Assembly (NCBI GenBank): GCA_028692715.1 | Contig: JAQUWU010000001.1 | Span: 62,001 to 126,000, forward strand | Direction: 5' to 3' | Source of the DNA: Paludibacter sp. | GTDB lineage: Bacteria; Bacteroidota; Bacteroidia; Bacteroidales; Paludibacteraceae | DNA: 64,000 bases | Shown: positions 8,441 to 17,985 of the stretch, piece by piece | Layout of the letters: each line of letters starts with the position of its first letter | Numbering within the stretch: position 1 is the first letter of the stretch | The notes under the pieces: model-generated | The model's database searches: none | The model's input: only the letters and a program-made list of their open reading frames with translations | What the model was told of the DNA's origin: nothing | Position numbers and translations under genes: made by a program

Positions 8441-11400
8441 ATGAATCCATTCAACAGGACTCGATTGGTAATCCGATTCGTTTTAGTGTTAAATTGCATA
8501 TTTATTTTATCCTTAACGGAAAATAATTTATTTGCAAGTCAACCTAATAATGCCCCGAAGTCTGTTCAAGTAACCGCATTAAGTCCTTGGACAACTACTC
8601 TTAATACGAATTGGCTTTTTATCACCGACACCCTCGAACAAGGCATGACAGGTGGTTGGTATACCGAAAACTTAAATGACACCGGTTGGAAAACACTAAA
8701 ATCAGGTTTGTCATGGGAAAAGCAGAATATATTTCACCGAGGCTGGGGTTGGTACAGGCAAAAGATTAGTATTCCAGCGGGTTATGAAGGAATACCTCTT
8801 GTCTTAAAATTAGGTAATACGAAATCTGATGATGATGTTTTTGTGAACGGAGTACGTGTGGGAGGTATTAAAAGCGAGTATAAATACACTAATATGATGG
8901 AAAGATCATATACAGTACCCGCTTCTCTTGTTCATTACGGTCAAACAAATACTATTGCTGTTCGTGTATGGGGTGGAAATCTTTCTTTTATAGGAAGTAA
9001 CAGCGGTCTCGCATCTGGAACATTTAGCGCGGAACTTAATCCTTACAGTCTTTTAGCTGGAGATGTTGATCAAGCTGAATCAACATACCAACATATTAAT
9101 TTATTCGATTTTAGCGATCGTCAAAAAGGGAAACCATTCAAACTGAAATTCAGTTTTCCAAAATCAACGTTCGACCAGGGAGCTGCTAAATTGAAATATT
9201 CAATAAAGGACTACTATAACGCTTTAATAGCTACAAGTACCGTGTCTATATCATCGGCTCCTGATGGCAGTTGCTATGCAATAGTGCCCGTTGATTCTTC
9301 TACTGCACGATCAATTTATTTAAAAGGACGTTTTGTTGCAATCCAAACAATATTAAACAGTTCCGGTGCAACATTATCTACGATAACAGAATCGATAGAT
9401 TATCTGTCATTTGCAAAACGCGACACTTTAGCTTTACCAACTTTGGGCGTTAAATTTGAAGAGACTTCTTATGGCACTCTTAAATTAATAGATGAAATTG
9501 ATTGTTCTACCGCATTTTCAAATGAAGTTCATGGTTATTTGCAAAGTAGCTTCAATAATAAAACACAATGGTATAATACGCCTGGTTGTGGTGTAACAAT
9601 AAATGTAAATGAGATACTCGGGAAGAAAGCAAGGGAACTTAACAATGGTTGGTTTGCTTATAAAATTGGACGTGGAAAACTTAGTCCTCGGAAAACATAT
9701 TTGTTGAGAATTGAATATCCTGAAGATAAACCACGATATTGTCCTATTGAAATTCAGATAGGGCAAAATTATATGGATGCAGGCTGGCGAAGTGGCGTTG
9801 GAATCGAGAACGATCCGTATGAAAACTGGCCGTTAAGTAATTCGTGGCAATACTATGATGTTATTGTTCCACTTGATAATGAGACACTTGGTGCTGGTGG
9901 TACTGGTAGTGCTTCTGCCGAAAATGGTTTTTGGGTATATTTTATGAACAAATTGAATGGTACTTACTTTTCTATGTATCAGGGTGGGCCGGCTATCGCA
10001 AGTATGAAGCTATATGAAATTGATCCTCAAACAAATTCACCGGTTGTCAATAAACCGTCGGCTAATCTGCCTCAAAGAACCCTTATGTTCGACTGGGAGA
10101 GACAGGCTGACCAAGAACCTGCCGACCTTGTAAATTATGCAAAATTGATGGGCTATAATGCCATTTCACCAATAATTCTTAAATGGGCTACAACAAATTA
10201 CAGTGACCCGATATTGGGATATACATCATGTAATATTGATAGGCAAAATTACTGGACTAGAAAAGAGTTTATTGATCCATATACTGCAAAACGGGGAGAA
10301 ACTCCAGTCCCGGGCAAAGAATCGGTGTTTAATAGATACCTTGCCGCCACCAAAGGATCGGGGATTAATTTCGTTCCAAGGGTAGAATATGGAGGATCTG
10401 CAGCTCTTTCTTGGTCAGCCCATGCTACAGCCATTAATGGTACGCCATCCGTTCCTAATAGATTTAATGCTTGGTGCTCTGACCTATTAGATCCTTTGAC
10501 ATTCACTGATATGAAAAATCTTGTTGAACATCTTTTTAAACCATATGTTAATGAAAACCCTCAATTGACAGGAATGTTATGGAGAATTCGATGTGATATG
10601 ATGCCTATCAGCTATAGCGATACAGATGTAGCATTATATAACAGTGAAATGGGTACTTCAGTAACTCGTTCTATTTTATCGTCAAAATCCAGTGAGAAAA
10701 ATAAATATGCAGACTGGTGGCATATAAAACGGAGAGACTTTCATGCTAAACTTGTTGATTTATTGAAGAGTTACCGCTCAGATTTAAAATTGTATTATTA
10801 CAATTGGGATGAAGATAAATTTAGCATGATTTTAAAAGATAGGAATTCCGGCGATTTTTATGCAAATTTAAGTGGTAAAAGTACATATGAAACAGATATA
10901 ACTAATCGTAATAATATTACAACTAGTCAATATTTGGATGTAATAAAGTCGGGAAATTTTTTGGCAACTGCAGGTGTCAATTCTCCTGATTATGGGTTAA
11001 GACCATCTCTTTACAGTAATGTATCAGGAATAGAATTACTTGCACCCGCCAATATCCTTCATTTAGCCAATAACTCTGATTATTTAAATTACTTCAAAAC
11101 AGCAGATGGGGTTTCAGTAAGCAATTGCGTTTCATATGACGAAATACATGCCAGGAGTATCAACCCTAAATACGAAGGGCAGTCTATGACCCCGGGAGGA
11201 CCGGTTTACAGTATGGCGCTTGAATTATTGGATTACTTTCATGCTGATGCTCGGACATTAACATTCACAGCATACACTTATGGTAGGGGATTTGCAAATG
11301 CTCACAGACGTTTTGCACAGGCTTTTCTTGCGCTACCGGCTATAAAAGGAAATGTTATTGATAGCTCGGATGTGGATGTAAAAGTGAGGGCATATAAAAC

Positions 11401-11875
11401 TAGCACTGAAACTTATATTGGAGTTGCAAACAAAGCATATACACCCAAAACAATCACTGTAAAAATTCCCATTACTAGTGGACAAGAAAATATGACTGTT
11501 AAGAATCTTGTAACTGGCAATAACGTATCATTTACTATCGCTGATAATCAACTGCAGTTTGAAGTAAATAGCGGTCCTGTAGAGCTGAATTCTTATTTAT
11601 TAAATGCATCAACAGGGTTAAAACCCACTGAAAATTCACCATCAATAGTTATTTTTCCAAATCCTGTCGAAGAAAATCTAAATATTAAATTAGATAACAG
11701 TTCGACTGGCAATATTAATGTGACAATATTTGACATGTTTGGGAAAGTGATTTTGAAGGATGTATATAATAATACGAATCAAATAAATATGAATGTTGCG
11801 AAATTACTTAAGGGAACATTTATATGTAGAGTAGCAACTTCGAATCAAACAGTGAATCTGAAATTTGTAAAGTAA
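8441..11875 (+). CDS. large secreted glycosidase-like protein with sugar-binding domain and T9SS tail
   Basis: The ATG at 8441 is preferred over 8378 because it directly precedes a normal signal peptide (RLVIRFVLVLNCIFILSL...LFA). Domains: a GH2-type jelly-roll sugar-binding module, about residues 35-210 (LNTNWLFITDTLEQGMTGGWY, GWGWYRQKI, DDVFVNGVRVGG, NTIAVRVWGG); beta-rich linker modules to about 540; then a barrel-like region (TLMFDWERQADQEPADLV...MGYNAISP, DWWHIKRRDFHAKLVDLL, LKLYYYNWDED); and a T9SS domain (FPNPVEENLNIKL...FDMFGKVI...KFVK). The barrel resembles clan-A glycosidases but I cannot assign a GH family or catalytic acids. It probably attacks the same glycan as its neighbours, at the cell surface. 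Confidence 0.75.
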   Translation: MNPFNRTRLVIRFVLVLNCIFILSLTENNLFASQPNNAPKSVQVTALSPWTTTLNTNWLFITDTLEQGMTGGWYTENLNDTGWKTLKSGLSWEKQNIFHRGWGWYRQKISIPAGYEGIPLVLKLGNTKSDDDVFVNGVRVGGIKSEYKYTNMMERSYTVPASLVHYGQTNTIAVRVWGGNLSFIGSNSGLASGTFSAELNPYSLLAGDVDQAESTYQHINLFDFSDRQKGKPFKLKFSFPKSTFDQGAAKLKYSIKDYYNALIATSTVSISSAPDGSCYAIVPVDSSTARSIYLKGRFVAIQTILNSSGATLSTITESIDYLSFAKRDTLALPTLGVKFEETSYGTLKLIDEIDCSTAFSNEVHGYLQSSFNNKTQWYNTPGCGVTINVNEILGKKARELNNGWFAYKIGRGKLSPRKTYLLRIEYPEDKPRYCPIEIQIGQNYMDAGWRSGVGIENDPYENWPLSNSWQYYDVIVPLDNETLGAGGTGSASAENGFWVYFMNKLNGTYFSMYQGGPAIASMKLYEIDPQTNSPVVNKPSANLPQRTLMFDWERQADQEPADLVNYAKLMGYNAISPIILKWATTNYSDPILGYTSCNIDRQNYWTRKEFIDPYTAKRGETPVPGKESVFNRYLAATKGSGINFVPRVEYGGSAALSWSAHATAINGTPSVPNRFNAWCSDLLDPLTFTDMKNLVEHLFKPYVNENPQLTGMLWRIRCDMMPISYSDTDVALYNSEMGTSVTRSILSSKSSEKNKYADWWHIKRRDFHAKLVDLLKSYRSDLKLYYYNWDEDKFSMILKDRNSGDFYANLSGKSTYETDITNRNNITTSQYLDVIKSGNFLATAGVNSPDYGLRPSLYSNVSGIELLAPANILHLANNSDYLNYFKTADGVSVSNCVSYDEIHARSINPKYEGQSMTPGGPVYSMALELLDYFHADARTLTFTAYTYGRGFANAHRRFAQAFLALPAIKGNVIDSSDVDVKVRAYKTSTETYIGVANKAYTPKTITVKIPITSGQENMTVKNLVTGNNVSFTIADNQLQFEVNSGPVELNSYLLNASTGLKPTENSPSIVIFPNPVEENLNIKLDNSSTGNINVTIFDMFGKVILKDVYNNTNQINMNVAKLLKGTFICRVATSNQTVNLKFVK

Positions 11876-11927
11876 TCAAATTCTAATTTTAAACAACCTG
11901 AATGTAAGAGTCTAATATGATTAACAG

Positions 11928-13475
11928 ATGAAGCAAATTAGTTTATTTTTTCTTTCAATATTATTTACCTGCAATATAGTTGCACAAAATACTACTACAG
12001 GTAATTTGATTTTACCATCAATATTTTCTGATAATATAGTTCTGCAAAGAGAAGCTCCTATCCCTATTTGGGGTACGGCTTCTCCCGGACAGAGAGTTTT
12101 GGTTATATTTAAAACACAAAAGAAATTTACTACAGCGGATAATAAAGGAAACTGGATGTTACGTCTATCTCCTGTAAAAGCAGGAGGTCCTTATAATATT
12201 ACAATTATTGCTTGCGATACTATAATGATTAAGAATGTACTAATAGGCGATGTTTGGGTAGCTTCGGGACAGTCTAATATGGAAATGCCCATTGCTCCGA
12301 ATAAATATTTTACAGGTATTCAAAATTATAAAGAAGAAGTATCAGCTGCAAATGATTCACTGTTACGAATTTTCTCTGTTCAGAAAAACTCTGTAGTCGA
12401 AAAGCCTCAAACTCAAATGAAAGGCCAATGGATGGAGGCTAATCCTGCAAATGCCGGAAAATTTTCAGCTGTTAGTTATTTCTTTGGAAAGAATATAAGA
12501 AAAAAATTAAGAATTCCGATTGGAATAATACATACTTCGTGGGGTGCGAGTCCTGCTCAGGCATGGACAAGTGCTAAAGTATTATCTAGCGATCCTGATT
12601 TTCAAAAAGTAGTAACCGATTGGAAAAAGTTAGATGATGAATATCTGGCTAAGGTTGCGATTTATAAAAAGGATTCCGCAGATTGTGCAAAGAAAATTCA
12701 GAATGGAGACACGAGTTTATTGAAAAGTTTGTCTAAAGCTCCTACATACCCGATTTTACTTCAAAAACGACCAGCAACTCTATACAATGGAATGCTGTTT
12801 CCTTTGATTCCATATGCAATAAAAGGAGTAATTTGGTATCAGGGCGAAGGAAATGAAAGTAATCCGAAATTATACGATAAGCTCTTCCCAGCCATGATTA
12901 CCAACTGGAGAAATGATTGGGGGCAAGGGATTTTTCCTTTTTTATTCGTGCAATTGGCCGGCTTTAAAAAACTTCAAACCGAACCATCTGAAGGAGGGTG
13001 GGCAAGATTAAGAGAAGCGCAAACAAAAGCTCTTAAGTTGCCGAATACAGGGATGATAACAGCGGTAGATATTGGCGATGAAAAAGATGTTCATCCGAAG
13101 AACAAACAAGAAGTTGGATATCGGTTGGCTCAATGTGCTTTGGGAAAAGTTTACAAACGTAAAGTAGTTTACTCTGGTCCAACTTACTCCAAAATGCGAA
13201 TTAAAGGAAATGAAATTTATCTGTATTTTAGAAACACAAATGGAGGATTGATGGTTTCAAATTCAAACAAAATAAATGGATTTGCAATTGCCGGTCATGA
13301 CAAAAAGTTTGTTTGGGCTAATGCAAGAATCCAGGGCAATAAGGTGATTATATCAAACGACAGTATAAAAACTCCTGTAGCAGTTCGATACAATTGGGCT
13401 AATAATCCGATAGGTAACTTGTGTAATCGGACAGGATTACCGACAATACCTTTCAGAACTGACGATTGGGAATAA
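11928..13475 (+). CDS. sialate O-acetylesterase-type SGNH hydrolase
   Basis: Secreted (signal MKQISLFFLSILFTCNIVAQ). The N-terminal beta module LPSIFSDNIVLQREAPIPIWGTASPGQ is typical of bacterial 9-O-acetylesterases. The catalytic SGNH domain has the block-I serine in GDVWVASGQSNMEMP (Ser about 115), block V-like GVIWYQGEGNES near residue 300 and the late DVHP near 386, which supplies Asp/His. The family hydrolyses O-acetyl esters from sugars, sialic acid in the founding members, and in plant-glycan loci from xylan or pectin side chains. Given GH28 and other esterases nearby, acetylated pectin or hemicellulose is the likelier substrate. Starts 52 bases after the preceding glycosidase gene. 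Confidence 0.9.
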   Translation: MKQISLFFLSILFTCNIVAQNTTTGNLILPSIFSDNIVLQREAPIPIWGTASPGQRVLVIFKTQKKFTTADNKGNWMLRLSPVKAGGPYNITIIACDTIMIKNVLIGDVWVASGQSNMEMPIAPNKYFTGIQNYKEEVSAANDSLLRIFSVQKNSVVEKPQTQMKGQWMEANPANAGKFSAVSYFFGKNIRKKLRIPIGIIHTSWGASPAQAWTSAKVLSSDPDFQKVVTDWKKLDDEYLAKVAIYKKDSADCAKKIQNGDTSLLKSLSKAPTYPILLQKRPATLYNGMLFPLIPYAIKGVIWYQGEGNESNPKLYDKLFPAMITNWRNDWGQGIFPFLFVQLAGFKKLQTEPSEGGWARLREAQTKALKLPNTGMITAVDIGDEKDVHPKNKQEVGYRLAQCALGKVYKRKVVYSGPTYSKMRIKGNEIYLYFRNTNGGLMVSNSNKINGFAIAGHDKKFVWANARIQGNKVIISNDSIKTPVAVRYNWANNPIGNLCNRTGLPTIPFRTDDWE

Positions 13476-13500
13476 TTATCCTTTAGAATTTTAAAAAAAT

Positions 13501-13770
13501 ATGATGTACAAGAAAAGAGTTGCAAATCTTTGTGTAGTCTTATTAGTATTGATAGTTTTTGGGGGACTATTCCAAGCTCGTGAACAACTAAATAAGCGGT
13601 TTTCAGATTTAGAATATGTAATTAAACCTACAAAAAATCAAAAATTCGAACAACTTGATTATGAAAGTACCAGATCAAATGATAAACTTAACGATTGGAT
13701 AAACTTTCACAATAATAAAGTGATAAGCAATACAAAAAAAAATCATAAAAGATGGGATGTTGACTTTTAA
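13501..13770 (+). CDS. small hypothetical membrane-anchored protein
   Basis: An 89-residue reading frame beginning ATGATG (either codon may be used). A basic start (MYKKR) and one hydrophobic segment (VANLCVVLLVLIVFGGLF) suggest a signal anchor, followed by a polar, Asn/Lys-rich tail ending KRWDVDF. There is no recognisable domain. It begins 25 bases after the esterase stop, in the same orientation. The short, low-complexity tail and the next tiny frame right behind it make a truncated remnant of a longer secreted protein as likely as a functional small protein. Confidence 0.4.
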   Translation: MMYKKRVANLCVVLLVLIVFGGLFQAREQLNKRFSDLEYVIKPTKNQKFEQLDYESTRSNDKLNDWINFHNNKVISNTKKNHKRWDVDF

Positions 13771-13834
13771 AATATCTTATACTGAAAAAAATAACTGGAA
13801 CGCTAATTTTAGAATTATTTACATTAAGAAAAAA

Positions 13835-13951
13835 ATGAAAAAGACAAAAAAGATGATAACTAAGATATTGCATGATTTGCAAATTTCGTTATTCTTATCA
13901 ATTATGCTATTATTTATTTTCTCTATAATATATGCTTATTTGTATTTTTGA
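13835..13951 (+). CDS. possible 38-residue single-pass membrane peptide
   Basis: ATG at 13835 gives a lysine-rich N-terminus (MKKTKKM), a short amphipathic stretch and one strong transmembrane helix (ISLFLSIMLLFIFSIIYAYLYF). It lies between the 89-residue frame and the fusion esterase. An upstream in-frame ATG at 13757 overlaps the previous gene and is less likely. Nothing beyond the hydrophobicity pattern supports translation, and in AT-rich DNA such frames arise by chance. Confidence 0.25.
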   Translation: MKKTKKMITKILHDLQISLFLSIMLLFIFSIIYAYLYF

Positions 13952-14022
13952 TGTTTGTCATTTTAAATCTAAAAAAAAATGATATCTTTTTGCAACAAAT
14001 TCAAATTTATAATTTGCTAATA

Positions 14023-15615
14023 ATGAAATATATTATATTACTATACTTTATTTTATTTGGATTTATGCTAGCTGCACAAAACACATTATGGGATAATACA
14101 ATAAATACAAATTGGCCGGAAAATTTCACTAAGGTTAATATTGAATGTACATTTGACACGGGTTTTCAACCTTGTATGATTTATAAGACCACTTGTTCAA
14201 AACCGCAGCCCTTAATCGTAAGTCTTCATATCTGGAGTGGTAATTATTTACAACAAGATAGTCTGAGTTATTTTGTTGCTGAAAGAAATTGGAATTACAT
14301 TCATCCTGATTTTAGAGGACCAAATAACCAACCATTAGCAATGGGTAGCTTTGCTGTAATAAGTGATATTGAGGATGCTATTAGATTTGCGATAAAAAAC
14401 ATGAATGTTGATACTTCGGAGGTTCATATTATTGGGGTATCTGGAGGTGCGTATGCTACTCTACTTTGTTATATGAAACTTAATTATCCGGCAAAAAGTT
14501 TTAACAGTTTGGCAGGTATTAGTGATTTGAAGGCTTGGTATGAAGAGAGCATTGGAAGGAAACAAAAATATGCTGAAGATATTTTGAAAAGTACTTCTTC
14601 CAAAAACTGCAAATTAAACAACGAAGAAGCAATAAAGCGATCTCCCATATATATGAACCCTTCGAAGCATAGAGGAAAACTATATTTATATGAAGGAATT
14701 CACGACGGATATCAGGGCTCATTACCCATAACTCAAACATTAAATATGTATAATCGGATTGTAAGTAAATTATATCCCAACAGTACACAACTGCTGATTA
14801 AAGAATCTGAGATACTTGATATGGTAGTTAAAAGGTGGTTGCAGGATGTTGAAACACAAAGGACTCTTAGCAATAGAAAAGTTCATTATTTCAAAGATAA
14901 CAAAAATGTCAGTTTATGCATTTTTGAAGGTGCTCACGAACAACTCATACCGGTAGCTCTTTCTCTAATTCCAGAAGGTAATTCTCAACCGAATAAAAGA
15001 TTACATATTTTGACTTTGGGGGATAGTAATGGAACATTTAGTTATGGTTGGCCACAGCAGCTCAAAGATGAGATACCATATGTAGATGTGTTAAGCATTA
15101 GTAGAGTGGGTAAAACAATTGGATTTAATAACAATGGTGATAGTACATTAAATCAACTTGCTACACTTGAAAACGACCTATTGAATGCAAATATTTATAT
15201 TGGTTTAGAAGAATACGATTATATTGTTATAGGTTTAGGAACAAATGACGCTAAATATGATTTTAGAAACAATCAAAATGAAGTATATGCAAATCTTGAA
15301 CTTTTAATAAAAAGACTTCAAACTTTTCAGTACAAGTCAATAAGTATGGCTAAAATTGTCATAAAATCTCCAACACCATACGGGATAAAAAGCCAGTCTC
15401 AAGCAAAATATGTGGGGGGTAATGATAGGGTAAAAGAAATGAATACCCGGTTTAAAGAAATAGCCCAAAAATACAATTGTATTTTTGTAGATACGTTCAC
15501 ATCTTTGTGCAATGATATAGAAATTCTTTCCAATGATGGGTTACATTTAAACGAAGTAGGACAGAAAAAAATTGCAGATTTAATTGCAATCGAAATCAAA
15601 AAAGCACATTATTAG
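14023..15615 (+). CDS. secreted fusion of alpha/beta-hydrolase esterase and SGNH (GDSL) hydrolase
   Basis: The start at 14023 is chosen over 13948 because MKYIILLYFILFGFMLAAQ is a clean signal peptide. Domain 1, about residues 25-290, is a prolyl-oligopeptidase-type esterase: PLIVSLHIWSGNY, HPDFRG, then the nucleophile elbow GVSGGA near residue 139. Domain 2, about 325-530, is an SGNH hydrolase: LTLGDSNG (block I Ser near 334), GLGTNDAK (block III) and NDGLHLNEVG (block V His). Two different serine-esterase folds in one polypeptide point to removal of two kinds of ester, for example feruloyl and acetyl groups, from one glycan. That substrate guess is from context; both catalytic motifs are intact. 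Confidence 0.8.
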   Translation: MKYIILLYFILFGFMLAAQNTLWDNTINTNWPENFTKVNIECTFDTGFQPCMIYKTTCSKPQPLIVSLHIWSGNYLQQDSLSYFVAERNWNYIHPDFRGPNNQPLAMGSFAVISDIEDAIRFAIKNMNVDTSEVHIIGVSGGAYATLLCYMKLNYPAKSFNSLAGISDLKAWYEESIGRKQKYAEDILKSTSSKNCKLNNEEAIKRSPIYMNPSKHRGKLYLYEGIHDGYQGSLPITQTLNMYNRIVSKLYPNSTQLLIKESEILDMVVKRWLQDVETQRTLSNRKVHYFKDNKNVSLCIFEGAHEQLIPVALSLIPEGNSQPNKRLHILTLGDSNGTFSYGWPQQLKDEIPYVDVLSISRVGKTIGFNNNGDSTLNQLATLENDLLNANIYIGLEEYDYIVIGLGTNDAKYDFRNNQNEVYANLELLIKRLQTFQYKSISMAKIVIKSPTPYGIKSQSQAKYVGGNDRVKEMNTRFKEIAQKYNCIFVDTFTSLCNDIEILSNDGLHLNEVGQKKIADLIAIEIKKAHY

Positions 15616-15735
15616 AGTACCTATGAAATGAGCATGAACACTGTTGTTTATCTGTTTAGTTATACCCGTAGATTTACAATGAAAGAAAATGAAAATCATT
15701 TTAGCGAATTGTATAAGACCATAAAAAAATATTGT

Positions 15736-16827
15736 ATGAAACTGTTCTCAAAAAACATACTCTTACTGCTAACTATATTAGTTAGTTTTTCCGGATTCAG
15801 CCAGTTGAAAGTGAAGCCGGGGAATCATAACATTACCTACATGGGACGAATTGCGGTAGCTGAGGACTCAGCTTCAATGTTCTGGCCAGGTTCTTCAGCT
15901 ACCATTCGGTTCCAGGGATCAAGCGTAAGTGTCATAATGAAATCACTTCGGAATCGGGGCTATTTTTATGCGATTGTCGATAATGATACTTCGAAAGCTT
16001 TTAGATTCAGCACTGATAGCATAAAAAAATCAATTTCCATTGCAGATAGTTTAACTGCTGGTGAACATACATTGATGCTTTACAAACTATCAAACTGTAC
16101 CTCTGAAGATAGAATATATGGTTTTGAAATTGAATGTAATCAACTTCTATTAACTCCACAAAAATTACCTTCCCGAAAAATAGAATTTATTGGTAATTCT
16201 ATTACTGCCGGTCATGGTGTAGACAGACCGGAAGGAATGAGTGATTCAGGTAAACCGGAATATTTTAATAATTACTACACTTATGCGGCTTTAACAGCGA
16301 GGCATTTCAATGCACAGTATTCATGCATTGCCCGTAGTGGTATTGGAATTATGTTGAGCTGGTTTCCTGAGATCATGCCGGAGGTGTATAATCGGTTAAA
16401 TCCAGCTGACTCAACCTCCAAATGGAATTTTGAAAAATACTGTCCGGACATAGTGGTTATAAATCTATTTCAGAATGATAGCTATCTATCAAACCATCCT
16501 GAACATGCCCAATTTAAAGCACGATTTGGAAATACCAAACCTACAGATGAATTTATCGTTAAATCGTATCGTGATTTTGTATCAACCATCAGATCAAAAT
16601 ATTCCAAGGCTCAGATAATTTGTGCTTTAGGTAGTATGGATGCAACAAGTGAAGGTTCAAAATGGCCGGGATATATTCAACAGGCTGTGACCGGACTGAA
16701 TGATAAAAAAATACATACGATTTTTTTTCCGTTCAAAAAAACTTCTGGACATCCCACAAGAAACGAACAGGAAACAATGGCCAATCAGCTGATTCAGTTT
16801 ATTGAAAAAGAAATAAACTGGAGATAA
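15736..16827 (+). CDS. CE2-like SGNH carbohydrate esterase
   Basis: The ATG at 15736 (MKLFSKNILLLLTILVSFSGFSQ) gives a proper signal peptide; the frame is open to 15628 but the upstream part is charged and improbable. The N-terminal jelly-roll (YMGRIAVAEDSASMFWPGSSATIRFQGS) followed by an SGNH domain (FIGNSITAGHGVD with Ser near residue 152, YAALTARHFNAQY, IARSGIGI, and catalytic His in SGHPTRNEQ near 338) is the architecture of carbohydrate esterase family 2. Those enzymes deacetylate plant polysaccharides. The 3' end is copied in degraded form at 18563, next to the GH28 gene, showing that this gene and GH28 were once adjacent. Confidence 0.85.
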   Translation: MKLFSKNILLLLTILVSFSGFSQLKVKPGNHNITYMGRIAVAEDSASMFWPGSSATIRFQGSSVSVIMKSLRNRGYFYAIVDNDTSKAFRFSTDSIKKSISIADSLTAGEHTLMLYKLSNCTSEDRIYGFEIECNQLLLTPQKLPSRKIEFIGNSITAGHGVDRPEGMSDSGKPEYFNNYYTYAALTARHFNAQYSCIARSGIGIMLSWFPEIMPEVYNRLNPADSTSKWNFEKYCPDIVVINLFQNDSYLSNHPEHAQFKARFGNTKPTDEFIVKSYRDFVSTIRSKYSKAQIICALGSMDATSEGSKWPGYIQQAVTGLNDKKIHTIFFPFKKTSGHPTRNEQETMANQLIQFIEKEINWR

Positions 16828-16996
16828 ATTTTGAGTTTGTTTAGAAAACCAGAACACATTCTAATGATTTTTTCATACAGTTTGATTAATACTAATAAAT
16901 TCACTTAAATGCATGTGTACAAAATTTAAATTCATATACAAAGTCAATGTTTTTAGTATTTTTTTATCATTATCCGCAACACTATTTTCTCAGTAA
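16802..16996 (+). repeat. duplicated block, copy 1 (CE2 3' end + spacer + GH28 leader)
   Basis: This block, the last codons of the CE2-like gene (IEKEINW), about 80 bp of spacer containing TTTAGAAAACCAGAACACAT, and the start of a coding leader, is repeated with mismatches and small indels at 18563-18757. The two copies bracket the thioredoxin-like and lipoprotein genes. In copy 1 the CE2 part is intact and the GH28 part is truncated; in copy 2 the reverse is true. Confidence 0.8.
16913..16996 (+). pseudogene. remnant GH28 signal peptide (truncated)
   Basis: ATG at 16913 reads MCTKFKFIYKVNVFS...ATLFSQ and stops at TAA 16994. The intact GH28 gene starts MSIKHKFLYKVIIF...GLFSQ, and the same spacer precedes both. 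This is therefore the leader of a deleted GH28 paralogue, cut just after the signal peptidase site. A 27-residue secreted peptide could still be made, but a functional role is unlikely. Confidence 0.7.
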
Positions 16997-17034
16997 AAAT
17001 TAAAATTGTTTCAAAATCAAATTAATTGAATTTT

Positions 17035-17979
17035 ATGTGGAAATATAGATATTATCTTATAATAGGCTTGGTGTTATTAATATTGCTTTGCTCTGTTATA
17101 TATAGGCTGCTACCTATTAGACATAAACCTATGGCACGGTTCTTTATTTACTCAATTCTTATTGAAATTGTAATTTCGCCATTGAGAGGGTATGTGTCAT
17201 TTATGGCATGTATGGCAGTTGGTTTCGGGATATTTATACTGTTTACTTTTTATATCTTAAATAAATATGGGCAAGAAATTTCTGAATGGAGAATACTACT
17301 GATACTAGTATTAGGTATTTGTTTGATTAACGTTGAACGATTCTTCGATTTTGAAAGTACACTAATCTCACTACCTGATGAGCTGTTTCATTTATTTGGA
17401 ATTTTTGTGGGATTTTCGCTATTTAAAATAAAAAGTAAATTCAAATGGGCTGTTCTTATTATTACGTCAATTTTGTGCCTTTTTATGTTTTTTTCAGGTT
17501 ATGATCTGTGGCTTAATAAACTTAATTATGGAACCTTTACGGGGGAATTAATAGAAGAAAAAATTACACAAGAAATTGCTTTCACTGATTCTACAAATTC
17601 TGAAATTAATATTAACCATTTAAAAGGTAAGATTGTTCTTTTAGATTTTTGGAACTCCAAATGTGGAATTTGCTATTCAAAATTTCCTGTTGTTCAAAAA
17701 GCATTTAATAAATATAAGCATAATTCGAAAGTCAGTTTTTATTCGGTAAATTTCTTTTTAAAAGGTAGAGATAAGGATAGCGATGCATTTCGTATCATTA
17801 AAGAACGGGGATATTCGTTTCCCGTTCTCATTTGCAAAGAAAAAGCACTTTTGACTGATTTGAAAATTACGGGTTTTCCAACCGTACTGATTGTCAACAA
17901 GAAAGGAGAGTTGGTTTTTCGAGGAGATATAGTAGACGTTGATAAAAAGATTGAAGAGTTGCTAAAAGAAAATAATTGA
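17035..17979 (+). CDS. multi-pass membrane protein with C-terminal thioredoxin-like (TlpA/ResA) domain
   Basis: Residues about 1-160 hold five or so hydrophobic helices (YYLIIGLVLLILLCSVIYRLL, FFIYSILIEIVI and others). The rest is a TlpA/ResA-type thioredoxin fold: GKIVLLDFWNSKCGICYSKFPVV with the active-site CGIC, then FYSVNFFLKG, and ITGFPTVLIVNKKGELVFRGD carrying the cis-Pro. Such proteins reduce or relay disulfides outside the cytoplasm. The ATG at 17035 is preferred to the in-frame TTG at 17026. It lies with the lipoprotein gene inside a block bracketed by decayed copies of the CE2 and GH28 genes, so the pair is an insertion into the glycan locus or a survivor of rearrangement. Confidence 0.8.
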   Translation: MWKYRYYLIIGLVLLILLCSVIYRLLPIRHKPMARFFIYSILIEIVISPLRGYVSFMACMAVGFGIFILFTFYILNKYGQEISEWRILLILVLGICLINVERFFDFESTLISLPDELFHLFGIFVGFSLFKIKSKFKWAVLIITSILCLFMFFSGYDLWLNKLNYGTFTGELIEEKITQEIAFTDSTNSEININHLKGKIVLLDFWNSKCGICYSKFPVVQKAFNKYKHNSKVSFYSVNFFLKGRDKDSDAFRIIKERGYSFPVLICKEKALLTDLKITGFPTVLIVNKKGELVFRGDIVDVDKKIEELLKENN

Positions 17980-17985
17980 ACTATA

